A DNA stretch of 64,000 nucleotides from positions 124,001 through 188,000 of the forward strand of contig NZ_RZHE01000007.1 in assembly GCF_003989825.1 (NCBI RefSeq), read 5' to 3'. The position numbers and the translations under genes were made by a program. Shown here one piece after another: positions 31,201-39,900 of the stretch (position 1 is its first letter; each line of letters opens with the position of its first letter). Origin of the DNA: Vreelandella populi. GTDB lineage: Bacteria; Pseudomonadota; Gammaproteobacteria; Pseudomonadales; Halomonadaceae. The notes beneath the pieces were generated by a model. The model was not told where the DNA came from. It saw nothing but the letters and a program-made list of their open reading frames with translations, and ran no database searches.

Positions 31201-32094
31201 GTGGCAACTACTGATAATTTAAAAGCGCATCTATACCGTGTCGTTCCTTCCGATGATGCAGAGCCTCTATCGGACGTCCTTGCTCGCATAAACAGCTTCC
31301 CTATCAAGCGTAGGATTCGCCTTGTTAATCAGCGTAAACATCGACTTGAGGGCCTTGAAGATGGCTCGACGATAGATAAATCTGGGGCGGGACTTTTTTT
31401 ATTTAATATTATGCATTTTCGACAAGGTCATGGTCCTGGGCAAGCCCAGGACACCAAGCCTCTGCAGGGCCTGAATTTTAATGGTGGTGGGCCGGGCGAG
31501 GATACTGCAGCCATCTACGATCCAGATGAAAGCTGTTTAATTATACAGTACAATCACAATGGGCCTCGCAATACTGCAATTAGAAGCTACTTGGCTGAGT
31601 TCTTTCATTCAGGAACGATTGAGCTAAACACAGTCTTGGATAATGACTTTAAACGAAAATTTCAAAATCAAAGGCACTTAACCCGCGTGGAAGCCAAAGT
31701 TGATGTCTCCCAGATATCCAAAAAAGATTTTCAAGGTAATACCGCGCTGCGTAAGGCATGTGAGGCTGCTGAGGACTTGGGGGGCGAAACTATCAGCATT
31801 ACTATCTCGGTTGATGGTAGGAAAAAAGGGAATCAACTGGTCAGTAAGGCTAAGGGTTTTGCTAATGACCTAATGTTCAAGGCATCAAATAATCCTGACG
31901 CTGTAACCAAACTGGAAACCAAAGGCCCTATCGGCTCAGATCAATCCGAAATCATCGATTTGCTTGGAGGTAAGCTAACCGGCGAGCTTGAGGTAGCGGT
32001 TAGTGACGCCGATTACAGAATGGATATTAAGGATCGCTGGGAAGCGTTATATAGGATATATGCCTCGTGGAAGAGAAAGGGGTTAACTAAATAG
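31201..32094 (+). CDS. Cytosolic partner of a two-gene module (DUF6731-like)
   Basis: 297 residues from GTG at 31201, chosen because GGGGAG lies 4 bases before it; an in-frame GTG at 31171 lacks a site. The core GAGLFLFNIMHFRQGHGPGQ and YDPDESCLIIQYNHNGPRNT looks like the poorly known DUF6731 family. No membrane segment or nuclease motif is visible. AT-richer than the phage background and paired 8 bases upstream of a four-helix membrane protein. A soluble sensor with a membrane effector is a frequent anti-phage design; this is inference. Confidence 0.65.
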   Translation: MATTDNLKAHLYRVVPSDDAEPLSDVLARINSFPIKRRIRLVNQRKHRLEGLEDGSTIDKSGAGLFLFNIMHFRQGHGPGQAQDTKPLQGLNFNGGGPGEDTAAIYDPDESCLIIQYNHNGPRNTAIRSYLAEFFHSGTIELNTVLDNDFKRKFQNQRHLTRVEAKVDVSQISKKDFQGNTALRKACEAAEDLGGETISITISVDGRKKGNQLVSKAKGFANDLMFKASNNPDAVTKLETKGPIGSDQSEIIDLLGGKLTGELEVAVSDADYRMDIKDRWEALYRIYASWKRKGLTK

Positions 32095-32102
32095 GTGTTG
32101 CC

Positions 32103-32546
32103 ATGTTTAACGATATAAGGTGGGAAAGAAGCTTTCCGTTGGTTTTTGGCCTTATGGCAGCCATCGCTGCATATGTCATGACACGATATGGAATTGATTT
32201 CACTAAGGATTCCAGCTTCTTTTCTGCTGTTATAACGCTTGGCGGCATTTTCTCTGCATTCTCAGTAACAATAAAATCCATCATGATAAGCAACACTGAA
32301 AAAATGAAGGTTATTGAAGAAAGTGGGTATAAGAATGACTTCTTTAATTATTTCTCGCGTGCCATCGACTCATCATTGATTTTATGCGCCGTCGGAATGA
32401 TAGGGTTTATAGATAAAGTTGCCGGTATGGCGATCACCACGTCTTTGGTGGCCGGGCTGTTCGTTTATTGCTTATTTGCGTTGCGCCGAGTCACATTAAT
32501 TTCGTCAGCCATGCTTAGACAGAAGGGGCGGCCAAATGCCGGATAA
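32103..32546 (+). CDS. Four-helix membrane protein of the two-gene module
   Basis: 147 residues. Membrane segments near 12-28, 38-60, 91-107 and 109-127, with a polar cytosolic loop (SNTEKMKVIEESGYKNDFFN) between the second and third. Gap to the upstream gene is 8 bases, so they form one operon. Topology is similar to KwaA of the Kiwa defence system, but no sequence relation is claimed. May be the effector of a defence or exclusion system. Confidence 0.7.
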   Translation: MFNDIRWERSFPLVFGLMAAIAAYVMTRYGIDFTKDSSFFSAVITLGGIFSAFSVTIKSIMISNTEKMKVIEESGYKNDFFNYFSRAIDSSLILCAVGMIGFIDKVAGMAITTSLVAGLFVYCLFALRRVTLISSAMLRQKGRPNAG

Positions 32547-32626
32547 TGAGAGCTAAATAACAAGGGTGGAAGGATGAGACGCGGTTTTGTACTATAGGCC
32601 TTTGACCAAGCTCATGCGTGAAGCGT

Positions 32627-32651
32627 TGAAAAACCCCACAGTAGTGGGGTT
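32627..32651 (-). terminator. Terminator of the minus-strand immI-like operon
   Basis: AACCCCAC/GTGGGGTT stem with a 4-base loop; five T follow on the minus strand. Confidence 0.7.
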
Positions 32652-32663
32652 ATGCTGATTACA

Positions 32664-32960
32664 GCCCTTGCCTTGCCAAACCGCGACTAGCCCCGGCCTG
32701 CCATGCCGTGCCCAACCCAGCGATGCTTTCGCACCGGAAAGGCGACTCTATGAATCGCCAGACCGCTACGCTGTAGCCCTTGCCCGACCCAGCCACACCT
32801 TGCTACGCCCAACCGTACCAAGCCGGACCTAAGCAGGCCGAACCGTGTGGCGCTTTCGCACCGCATAGCACCCTCATGGAAGGCGCTACACGCTGCAATG
32901 CAGCCCATGCCTCGCCGAGGCTAGCCATGCCATGCCCAGGCATGCCATGCAGAGCCGAGA
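32664..32960 (-). repeat. Pentamer-periodic element with GAAA-capped hairpins
   Basis: Read on the minus strand, GG recurs about every five bases (GGCAT, GGCTT, GGTAC types) in three blocks. Two spacers each contain a GAAA-tetraloop hairpin (plus coordinates 32721-32736 and 32849-32862, with covarying pairs) followed by a second hairpin (32741-32759; 32867-32889 approximately). It lies between the last gene of the operon and its terminator, so it would be a transcribed 3' tail. No convincing protein is encoded. Confidence 0.7.
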
Positions 32961-32963
32961 AGG

Positions 32964-33440
32964 TTAAGGTTGAAACAGCTTAAAAATATCACGTCGCCCG
33001 CGTGACGCCATGCTGGCAAGGGACGCCATACGGGATTCAGTATCGATATGGCGGCGTCGCTCGTCATCAGTGAGCGCATCAAGTCGTGTGTTACTAAGCA
33101 ACTGGTCGCCCCGCCGCAAACCTTTCTCGATGTGCCGGGAAGCTTCTTCGGCAGCGTATCGGGCTTGCTCAGCAGGCGGTACAACACGGTAGCCTTTGCC
33201 ACGAACGGACTGCAAAGCTATTTGATGCTGTGTGAGAAGAGCTGTTTTAAATTGCTCGACTCTATCCAACGCAACGAACTGTTGTTCTCGAAACTCGGTG
33301 GCCGTTGTTGGCTCTGGCAAGGCCAGTGACCATGCTAACCACTCGTGAGTAACAAGGTCGCCATCAGTGAAGCCGGAGGCATGAAAGCGCTGTACGGCTT
33401 CCTTGAGACTCCATGACTGAGGGGGTAACGATGTGCTCAT
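32964..33440 (-). CDS. Conserved-type phage protein, second of a pair
   Basis: 158 residues, helical, basic end (SMASRGRRDIFKLFQP). A region GDLVTHEWLAWSLALPEP and VRGKGYRVVPPAEQARYAAE suggests a small winged-helix type fold. ATGA overlap with the upstream gene; together they look like a linked pair seen in various phages. Function unknown. Confidence 0.65.
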   Translation of the reverse strand: MSTSLPPQSWSLKEAVQRFHASGFTDGDLVTHEWLAWSLALPEPTTATEFREQQFVALDRVEQFKTALLTQHQIALQSVRGKGYRVVPPAEQARYAAEEASRHIEKGLRRGDQLLSNTRLDALTDDERRRHIDTESRMASLASMASRGRRDIFKLFQP

Positions 33441-34006
33441 GACAGCACCTCGACGCTAAAGCGGCCAAATTTTGGTCGATAATCACCGACACCGCAGAAT
33501 TGCCCGCCATCCTCCAGGCATTTAACAACCTGCGAGCGGTCGATGGACTCGGGATCATAGGCAATCGTGCAGGTAATTGACCACTTGCGGAATAATGGCC
33601 GGTATCGCATCAGGCGCGCTGACTGAACCTTAACGCTACGCGCATCGTAAAAGCGGGCATCCCATAGGCCCTTAACGGTACGCGGACCTTCGTACTCCAG
33701 GCGGCAGCGTTCATCCATAACCTCAACGCTGCGCTTAAGCTGAGTGCCAAGCTTGCTAAGCTTGCCGCCTGCCACCATGGCGGCTTCGATATTAACGCCG
33801 GGCAAATATGGCCCAAGCTCTTCATCAAAGTACAAGCCACCGCGCCATTCGCTTTTGGCAATAGCTTCGTGATCGTCATCGGTCTTTTTGCGCTTACCTG
33901 TTAAAGCCTTATGCGCTTTAGTGAGCGGGTTTAACGGATCGGCAAAGACGTCGGAGTGCATAAGCAAGGGGCGTGCGCCGATTATGCGGATTGAAATAGT
34001 GTTCAT
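33437..34006 (-). CDS. Conserved-type phage protein, first of a pair
   Basis: 189 residues. Opens with a beta-strand RIIGARPLLMHSDVFADPLN, a KRKKTDDDHEAIAKSEWRGG segment, GLYFDEELGPYLPG and ends GVGDYRPKFGRFSVEVL. I have the impression of a widespread phage family, without assigned function. GAGG lies 7 bases before the ATG. Possible nucleic-acid-binding fold, not demonstrated. Confidence 0.68.
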   Translation of the reverse strand: MNTISIRIIGARPLLMHSDVFADPLNPLTKAHKALTGKRKKTDDDHEAIAKSEWRGGLYFDEELGPYLPGVNIEAAMVAGGKLSKLGTQLKRSVEVMDERCRLEYEGPRTVKGLWDARFYDARSVKVQSARLMRYRPLFRKWSITCTIAYDPESIDRSQVVKCLEDGGQFCGVGDYRPKFGRFSVEVLS

Positions 34007-34018
34007 TTTAAACCTCGC

Positions 34019-34108
34019 TTAGCAAACCAGATGATTGGGCGTAATAGCGGGCCGACGACCCGCGTAAACAAACTGCGCAATATGCGTAACCAGGGCGGAG
34101 AATTTCAT
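34019..34108 (-). CDS. 29-residue peptide in the immI-like operon
   Basis: ATG at 34108 overlaps the upstream stop as ATGA; the stop precedes the next ribosome site. The product MKFSALVTHIAQFVYAGRRP plus nine residues is amphipathic and basic. Supported mainly by its coupling to neighbours. Confidence 0.42.
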   Translation of the reverse strand: MKFSALVTHIAQFVYAGRRPAITPNHLVC

Positions 34109-34611
34109 GCAGCCACCTTCTGGCTTTCCAGCGAATTCCAGTAGCCAATAACCTCGTCAAAATTCTCGTTAAACGAGGCGAGGCATTCATCCATCCAGAT
34201 GTGGGACTGCATCATGCATCGGCTACCGTCATCTATGCCGCTTAGGCATTGCATTGAGGTTGCCAAAAGATCAATTCCGCACGATGCGTAATCCTCAAAG
34301 AGTTCGCCAACATCTAGCTCGCTGGGCGTTCTTTTGAACTGGGTGTAAAGCGCCTTCCGTAATACTTGACTTAAAAGCACTTCGTTCAGCTTTCGCGAAG
34401 GATGATCCACGTTCGCGGCCACTAATCGAACAGCGTTGGCGTACAGCGACAAGTCGCGCTGACAAAGCTGGGCTGATGCGCAGATTTTTATATCGCCCTG
34501 GTCTAGGCCAGCGCGGAGTAATTGCGCAATAGCATCAAGGTATTCGGCTTGCTTGATTAGGGAGTTGGCTAAGCTGTTGCTAACGGCATAATTGGTGTTA
34601 GAATGAGTCAT
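34105..34611 (-). CDS. Hypothetical helical protein after the antirepressor
   Basis: 168 residues from the ATG at 34611 (AAGGAAAG at 6 bases); the longer frame to 34650 lacks a site. Almost fully helical with several Cys (ASCGIDLLATSMQCLSGI). Transcribed after the antirepressor. Not recognised. Confidence 0.65.
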   Translation of the reverse strand: MTHSNTNYAVSNSLANSLIKQAEYLDAIAQLLRAGLDQGDIKICASAQLCQRDLSLYANAVRLVAANVDHPSRKLNEVLLSQVLRKALYTQFKRTPSELDVGELFEDYASCGIDLLATSMQCLSGIDDGSRCMMQSHIWMDECLASFNENFDEVIGYWNSLESQKVAA

Positions 34612-34641
34612 TGATCTTTCCTTGTGACGGAATGTATCTGG

Positions 34642-34678
34642 AGCCCTCAAGGTGTTGGTAGCGCCGAGAGGGCTTTTT
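34642..34678 (+). terminator. Plus-strand terminator inside the minus operon
   Basis: AGCCCTC/GAGGGCT stem with a 19-base loop and five T on the plus strand, where all genes are on the minus strand. It could end an antisense transcript or late read-through. Confidence 0.55.
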
Positions 34679-34690
34679 CGTGTCTAGGGT

Positions 34691-35452
34691 TTAGGCGGGC
34701 ACATGCTTGAATATCTCAGCGAGGCGAGATAGCCCTTTTGGCGTAACCCGCACTTGCTCGCATATCTTTTCGCTACCATCGCTACGTGAAACAGTCGTAA
34801 CTTTATGCTCAAGCAAGCCTTGCTGGATGCGATGCTGATAACCCAGCCACTTACCCGCTCCGGCACGTCGATATATCCAAGTGTTAGCTTGTAGCCACTG
34901 CATTAAGTCTTTGGGGCGCTCTTGAAGATACTTTGCGCTATCGGTTAAGCAGAGAGAGCCATCTGAGGTGGAAAGTCGGTCTAGCGCAGCAACCTTTGGG
35001 GCTTGCTCTGCGACAGCGCTTTCCAGCTCTATAACTTTTTCAGTAGAACTGAGCAGCAACTCACGCAATTTTGCGGGGTCAGCAAGCGCCTGCATCGGGT
35101 CTGGGGTAGATTTCTTAGCACGTCGCTCGCATTCAATAAAATACTGACGAGCCTCTTTCCCTTTTTCGTTGCGCTCGACCATAGACAGCTCTTTAGCCAT
35201 GTCTAAAGTGATCGCGTATTCTTTTCGATTTGCCGCAAACCCGCGTGGTTGAGCCTCCCCCATTTTGGGGAGCACGATATAGTCGACATCCTGCAAGAAT
35301 TCATAATCAGCGATTCTTGCCTTTATCCAAGAGGAAAAGTCACGCTTAACCTTGAGGAACTTGTGAAGCTCACGAGCGTCAACCGCGTCGACAGTTTCGC
35401 CGCCGATGATAGAAGATTCGATCGGGATAAGGCTTGTGCTAGAATCTTTCAT
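34691..35452 (-). CDS. AntA/KilAC-type antirepressor
   Basis: 253 residues. The N-terminal half (VDARELHKFLKVKRDFSSWI, ITLDMAKELSMVERNEKGKE) is the AntA/AntB domain; the C-terminal third (SLCLTDSAKYLQERPKDLMQ, VTPKGLSRLAEIF) is KilAC. Directly preceded by an Arc-like gene, as ant is by arc in P22 immI. Expected to bind and inactivate a phage repressor when Arc-like control is lost. Confidence 0.88.
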   Translation of the reverse strand: MKDSSTSLIPIESSIIGGETVDAVDARELHKFLKVKRDFSSWIKARIADYEFLQDVDYIVLPKMGEAQPRGFAANRKEYAITLDMAKELSMVERNEKGKEARQYFIECERRAKKSTPDPMQALADPAKLRELLLSSTEKVIELESAVAEQAPKVAALDRLSTSDGSLCLTDSAKYLQERPKDLMQWLQANTWIYRRAGAGKWLGYQHRIQQGLLEHKVTTVSRSDGSEKICEQVRVTPKGLSRLAEIFKHVPA

Positions 35453-35476
35453 GGTTGTATTCCTTTGGATTGGGGT

Positions 35477-35689
35477 TTAACCGCGCTGCTGGGCCTGGCC
35501 GCCCAGTAGCATTTGATACATGGCTTGCTCTGCTTTTTCGGCGCGTTCTTTCATTTCATCCCATGCAAGGGCGCGGTAGCGGAGTTCGGCGGTAAGAGAG
35601 CGGCAATTTAGGTTGCCCGCCTCGCGGATGCGATCAGCCTCATGGGGCTGCAAACGAATCGATGTTGGATGCAAGGTTGAGGTAGTCAT
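35477..35689 (-). CDS. Arc-like ribbon-helix-helix repressor
   Basis: 70 residues. A short basic start, the strand SIRLQPHEADRI and helices around GNLNCRSLTAELRYRALAWD match Arc/Mnt-type ribbon-helix-helix proteins. First gene of the minus operon, so it probably represses its own promoter and the antirepressor. A coiled C-terminal helix follows. Confidence 0.78.
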   Translation of the reverse strand: MTTSTLHPTSIRLQPHEADRIREAGNLNCRSLTAELRYRALAWDEMKERAEKAEQAMYQMLLGGQAQQRG

Positions 35690-35704
35690 AAAAATCCTTA
35701 TCTC

Positions 35705-35755
35705 AGTCGTATAATTGGCCTTACACGACTAATGCTAGAGTCATAAACTACTCTA
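35705..35755. promoter_or_regulatory. Divergent operator region of the immI-like cassette
   Basis: Two inverted repeats lie between the Arc-like and the S24-type repressor genes: AGTCGT-N14-ACGACT (35705-35730) and TAGAGT-N8-ACTCTA (35736-35755). One likely binds the Arc-like protein and the other the S24-type repressor. Confidence 0.55.
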
Positions 35756-35787
35756 TGCAAGTAAAAAAGAGTATTAAATAGGAAATT

Positions 35788-36450
35788 ATGACTATGGACG
35801 ACTACAAAACGACTCCTTCAATCGGCAACCGATTGAAATATAAGCGTAAAGAGATTGGGATCAACCAGGGTCAGCTTTCATCTGTATCTGGTGTTAGTCA
35901 GCGGCAAATATCGGCCTATGAAAGAGAGAAGTCCGAACCTCGTGCAGATACCCTTGAAAGGCTGGCTGTAGCGCTAGGAACGACAGCCGAGTGGCTTGAA
36001 TTTGGAGACGAGCAAGCAGATATTGATATGCTTACCCAGGAGTACATGAAGGACTCCTTTGGGCCATCCCTTCATGTCCCTATTCTGAAATGGGATATTC
36101 AAAGCATACGGCGGGTTAAATTTTCTATCCCGCAAGATTATATTCCTGTGCCTGATGTGGCTACTGACGAATCTTTTGCCTTGGTAGTGCCTGGAAACGG
36201 CATGGCCCCAGATTATCCGGAAGGATCTGTGATCATCGTTGATCCAAATGCTCCGGCTCAAAGCGGTAGTGATGTAGTGGTAGAGATCGCGGGTGGGGTT
36301 ACTTTTAAAAGGTATTCGGTAGAACCGGGCGGAAATCAGTTTCTTGTTCCGGTTAATCCGCAATTCCCGGCAATACCTGTTAAAGATGAGGAATTCAGAG
36401 TACTGGGCGTTGTAGTTCTCCAGCTTATCTATCGCCACCGCAACGAGTAG
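35788..36450 (+). CDS. CI/LexA-type repressor with inactive S24 site
   Basis: 220 residues. Helix-turn-helix at about 12-70 (RLKYKRKEIGINQGQLSSVS) and an S24-like C-terminal domain at 95-215. In the motif that should read G-D/N-S-M, residue 138 is Gly (VVPGNGMAPDYPEG; codon GGC), while the conserved Lys is present at 174 (VTFKRY). Without the serine, self-cleavage is not expected. Divergent from the Arc-like gene. It may be a second immunity repressor or regulate cargo genes. Confidence 0.87.
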   Translation: MTMDDYKTTPSIGNRLKYKRKEIGINQGQLSSVSGVSQRQISAYEREKSEPRADTLERLAVALGTTAEWLEFGDEQADIDMLTQEYMKDSFGPSLHVPILKWDIQSIRRVKFSIPQDYIPVPDVATDESFALVVPGNGMAPDYPEGSVIIVDPNAPAQSGSDVVVEIAGGVTFKRYSVEPGGNQFLVPVNPQFPAIPVKDEEFRVLGVVVLQLIYRHRNE

Positions 36451-36488
36451 GTTTACTGCTAGTAAATGAGACAAAAAAAGGGGGAGGT

Positions 36489-36818
36489 ATGAAATTACTG
36501 GTAGCCGTGGTGCTGGCGTTGGTGCTGGCGTATCCGGTTGGGGCGCAGGCGAGAAGTGATGCTACAAAAGATTCGATGGCTGAGGTTAGAGCACAAAGGT
36601 TGGTGCGCGAAAGCCTAAGAGATGGCCGCTCAGCTGAGTTCAGAGCCCTGCAAGTGATCCAGGCTGGCAGCGGAGGAAGATACGTATGCGGAGAGGTTAA
36701 TTCAAAAAACGCATTTGGCGGGTATTCTGGGCACCAAAGATTCATAGTTATAAGAGAAATGGTCGTGATTGAAGAGATGGTAGATGATTTTGAGCCTGTT
36801 TGGCGGCAATTCTGTTGA
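36489..36818 (+). CDS. Small secreted protein (conversion gene candidate)
   Basis: 109 residues with a clear signal peptide (KLLVAVVLALVLAYPVGAQA, likely cut after residue 21). The mature part has two Cys and a GGRYVCGEVNSKNAFGGYSG motif that resembles periplasmic proteins of prophages. GGGAGG precedes the ATG; two terminators follow. Likely made in the lysogen; may alter the envelope or exclude other phages. Confidence 0.7.
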   Translation: MKLLVAVVLALVLAYPVGAQARSDATKDSMAEVRAQRLVRESLRDGRSAEFRALQVIQAGSGGRYVCGEVNSKNAFGGYSGHQRFIVIREMVVIEEMVDDFEPVWRQFC

Positions 36819-36836
36819 ATAATTAGTTTGTTCTAG

Positions 36837-36893
36837 ACCCTCCCTCGCCGGAGGGTTTTTTATTGGCCCTGGCATTCGCCGGGGTTTTTTTTC
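36837..36893 (+). terminator. Two terminators before the tape measure gene
   Basis: ACCCTCC/GGAGGGT with six T (36837-36861), then CCTGGC/GCCGGG-type hairpin with eight T (about 36867-36893). Confidence 0.85.
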
Positions 36894-36908
36894 GCCTGGA
36901 GAAAGGCT

Positions 36909-39900
36909 ATGACATATCAGATATCTTCTCGCCTTGAGCTTATTATTGATAGCCGCACGGGCGAAAAGAACCTGAGAAACCTAGAGAGTGGGTTAGATAG
37001 CGTTGAGCGCAAGGGAGATATGACTGCCGCGGCTATGCGGCGTCTGAATGGAGTTGTGGGCTTGCTCGCGGGTGCATTTTCTGTTCGCCAAGTAGCTAAT
37101 TATGCCGACGGATGGAGCGACCTCAATGCTAGGGTAAACAACGTCACCAAAGACCTGTCTCTGACTGATAACGTAATGAGGGGTATATCAGAAACTGCAA
37201 GAAGAACGTATTCCAGTCTAGAACAGACAGCCGAAACGTTTCTCAGGAACTCGACCGTTCTTACTGAACTTGGATACTCGCTTGAGCGACAAATTCAGCT
37301 ATCCGATGCCTTAAACAACTCAATGGTTATCAGTGGCCTCAGGGGGCAAGAAGCCGAGTCCGTATTTAATGCCCTTTCAAGGGCTTTTGCGCTAGGCGAG
37401 CTTCGCGGCGATCAATTAAATACTGTGATTATGAACGGCGGGCGCTTAACCGAGGCGCTGGCTGCTGCTTTTGGAAGCACTACTCTTGAGCTGCAAAAGC
37501 TTTCTAAAGACGGACTTTTAACAACAGGGAATGTTGTAGAGGGCCTTATAGGCCAGCTCGAAACGCTTGAGGATGAAGCTGACGGGATGGACGCGGTAAT
37601 TAGCGAGGGCTTTAGCCAAATAGGTAACGCGGCACAGGAAATGGTTGGGCGCGTAGATCAAGCTGTCGGGGCTTCTCTGTTTATAGCTGAAGGGCTGGTT
37701 AGCATATCCGATGCAATGAGAGAGTCAATCGAGCCGCTAATAAACAATCTTGACTTCGTTCGTGATGCCGCGATGGGCGTGGCAGCTGTCTACGGAGGTA
37801 GGCTTGTATCAGCCCTCGCCGCCGGCACTGCCGCCCAGATCAGCAGCTTTAATGCCACTCGCGCCCACACTGCCGCTCTGGCTGAAAACCAAGCAATGGA
37901 GGCTGGGCGCATCGTCACAATCGCTCGCCGCCAAGCCGCTGAATCTACAGCCTCAGCAAACCAAGCCCGTATAGCAGCGCAACGGGCATCGGTTGAGCGA
38001 CAGGAAGCAGCGCAGGATGTGGCGCGGCTTCAGCGGTGGCAGACTCAGCTCTCTGCTGAACGAGCGCTGGAGGTTCAGCGCATGCAGGCCCAGATAAGCC
38101 AGACGGGAAGACTTCGGTCTCAAGCTCGGCTGGCTGAGCTGCGCACCGCCGAAATCGCCACCACTAACCAGTTAACGGCATCTACCGCCCGGCTGGCAGA
38201 AGCGGAGATTGCGGAGGCATCAAGCAAGCGCATATCAACTGCCGCAACTATTGAGAAAACACGAGCTGACGCGACGGCTACAACCGCCATGGGTACCTAC
38301 ACAGCGAGCGCAACAGCCGCAACGCGCGCTAATGGCCTACTCGCAGCATCCGGGCGCCTAGCCGCAAGCGCTCTTGCCCTTATAGGCGGCCCCCTAGGCG
38401 CGGCTGTTATTGCCGGTGGCGCCCTCTTCTACTTCCGCGAAGAGCTTGGCTTGATACCGAAGCCCGTACAGTCGGCCACTGACCGTATAGACGATATGAC
38501 TAGCGCCTTGGATGCCAACTCCGAGGCGGCGCTGAAAAACGCCAAAGCGATGCTTGAGGCTGAGCGTCAATTCCAGCAATTCCGCCAAGCAACGATAGCT
38601 ATGGACGTTACGCGTCAGCGGCAAATTGTGGCGGACGAACAGCGCCAATGGGATGCCGTGGGCGGACAGCAGGCCTTTGGTATGGGCCAGAGAAGCGAAG
38701 CCCAGCAGGCGTTACATGATCTTCAAGTTGAGCTGATGAATACCCGTAACGCGATTGATGCGGCGGGCGGGTCAGTTACTGAAATTGACGAGAAGCTGGC
38801 CCAGCTTGAGAAAACAACCCGCGAGACGGTTACTCCCACTACAGTCCTGACAGAAGAAACCGAAAAGCTCACCAAAGCCCAGCGCGACGCCCAGCGTGAA
38901 GCCGAGCAATTCGCCAACAGTCTGCAAGCCCTCACCGACCGCCTCTATCCCGTAGAAGCTGCCCAGCGCTCCTACGCCGAGGAGCAAGCCCTACTCACCC
39001 GCGCATGGAACGAGGGCACGATCACAGCTGATCGCTATACCGAGGCTATGCAACGGCTTGAGCGCGCTCAGCTCAGCACCCAGACAGCAAGCACGGTCTA
39101 CAACCAGGGCTTTGGGGCTGAGATTGGCGCACGGGGCGGCGTGGGCTCGCCTACTGATCCGCTGGCAAGCATTGGCAGCCAGGATCAGGACTACTGGGGT
39201 AAGTGGCTGCAATCCGCTGAAACCGCCCTCACCGACTTTGATCAGCTTGCGGCGAACACTGCTGAGAATTTCCAGCGTGGCTTTGGTAATGCGTTCGAGT
39301 CGATGGTGTTTGATAGCGAGAACACTAGCGATGCGCTGAGAGGCATGGCAGAAGGTATCGCACGCTCTACTGTTAACGCGCTTGGGCAAATGGCTGGTCA
39401 GTGGTTGGCATACCAAGCCGTTCAGCTTGCTGTTGGAAAGACGGCACAGATCGGGGCGGCAACTGCGTTGACAGCAAATGCCCAGGCTGGTGTTTTCCAG
39501 GCGGGTATCAACGCCTTTTCCTCTACGGCTGCTATTCCAATCGTTGGCCCTGCAATGGCTCCGGCGGCGATGGCTGCCGCTATCGGTGCCACGCAGCCCC
39601 TGGCGACAGCCGTATCTTCGGCAGCGCTGGCAGGTATGGCGCACGACGGCATCGGATCTATCCCGCGCGAGGGCACATGGCTTCTGGACAAGGGCGAGCG
39701 CGTTCTGAGCAACCCGCAAGCGGACCGACTGGATGCTTATCTGAATCGCCAGGAGCGCGGCGGCAATAAAACCACGAACTCCTATCAGATTCACGTCGAC
39801 GCACGCGGCGCGAACAACCCTGCTGAGACGCGACGCCAGGCACGCCTTGGTGCTGAGGAAGCGATACGTCAAACGCAGCGCGACTTTGAGCGCAACGGAC

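Noticed and set aside
31201..32546. Direct assignment as a Kiwa system
   Set aside because: Only topology and size agree; gene order differs and no sequence motif of KwaA or KwaB was recognised.
32687..32908. 73-residue low-complexity frame (Gly/Arg/Val-rich) in the pentamer element
   Set aside because: A five-base period cannot keep a protein repeat in frame; composition is a by-product of the DNA pattern and no ribosome site is seen.
33437..34006. Cas7/RAMP-like protein because of a Gly-rich GVGDYRPKFGRF end
   Set aside because: No other CRISPR parts and the motif alone is too weak; left as an unassigned phage protein.
34008..34190. 60-residue minus-strand frame
   Set aside because: Overlaps the end of the 168-residue gene without a ribosome site; the 29-residue frame at 34019-34108 has the ATGA coupling instead.
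38991..39872. 293-residue open frame antisense to the tape measure gene
   Set aside because: Arg/Cys-rich shadow frame in a GC-rich gene; the sense frame is clearly the tape measure protein.
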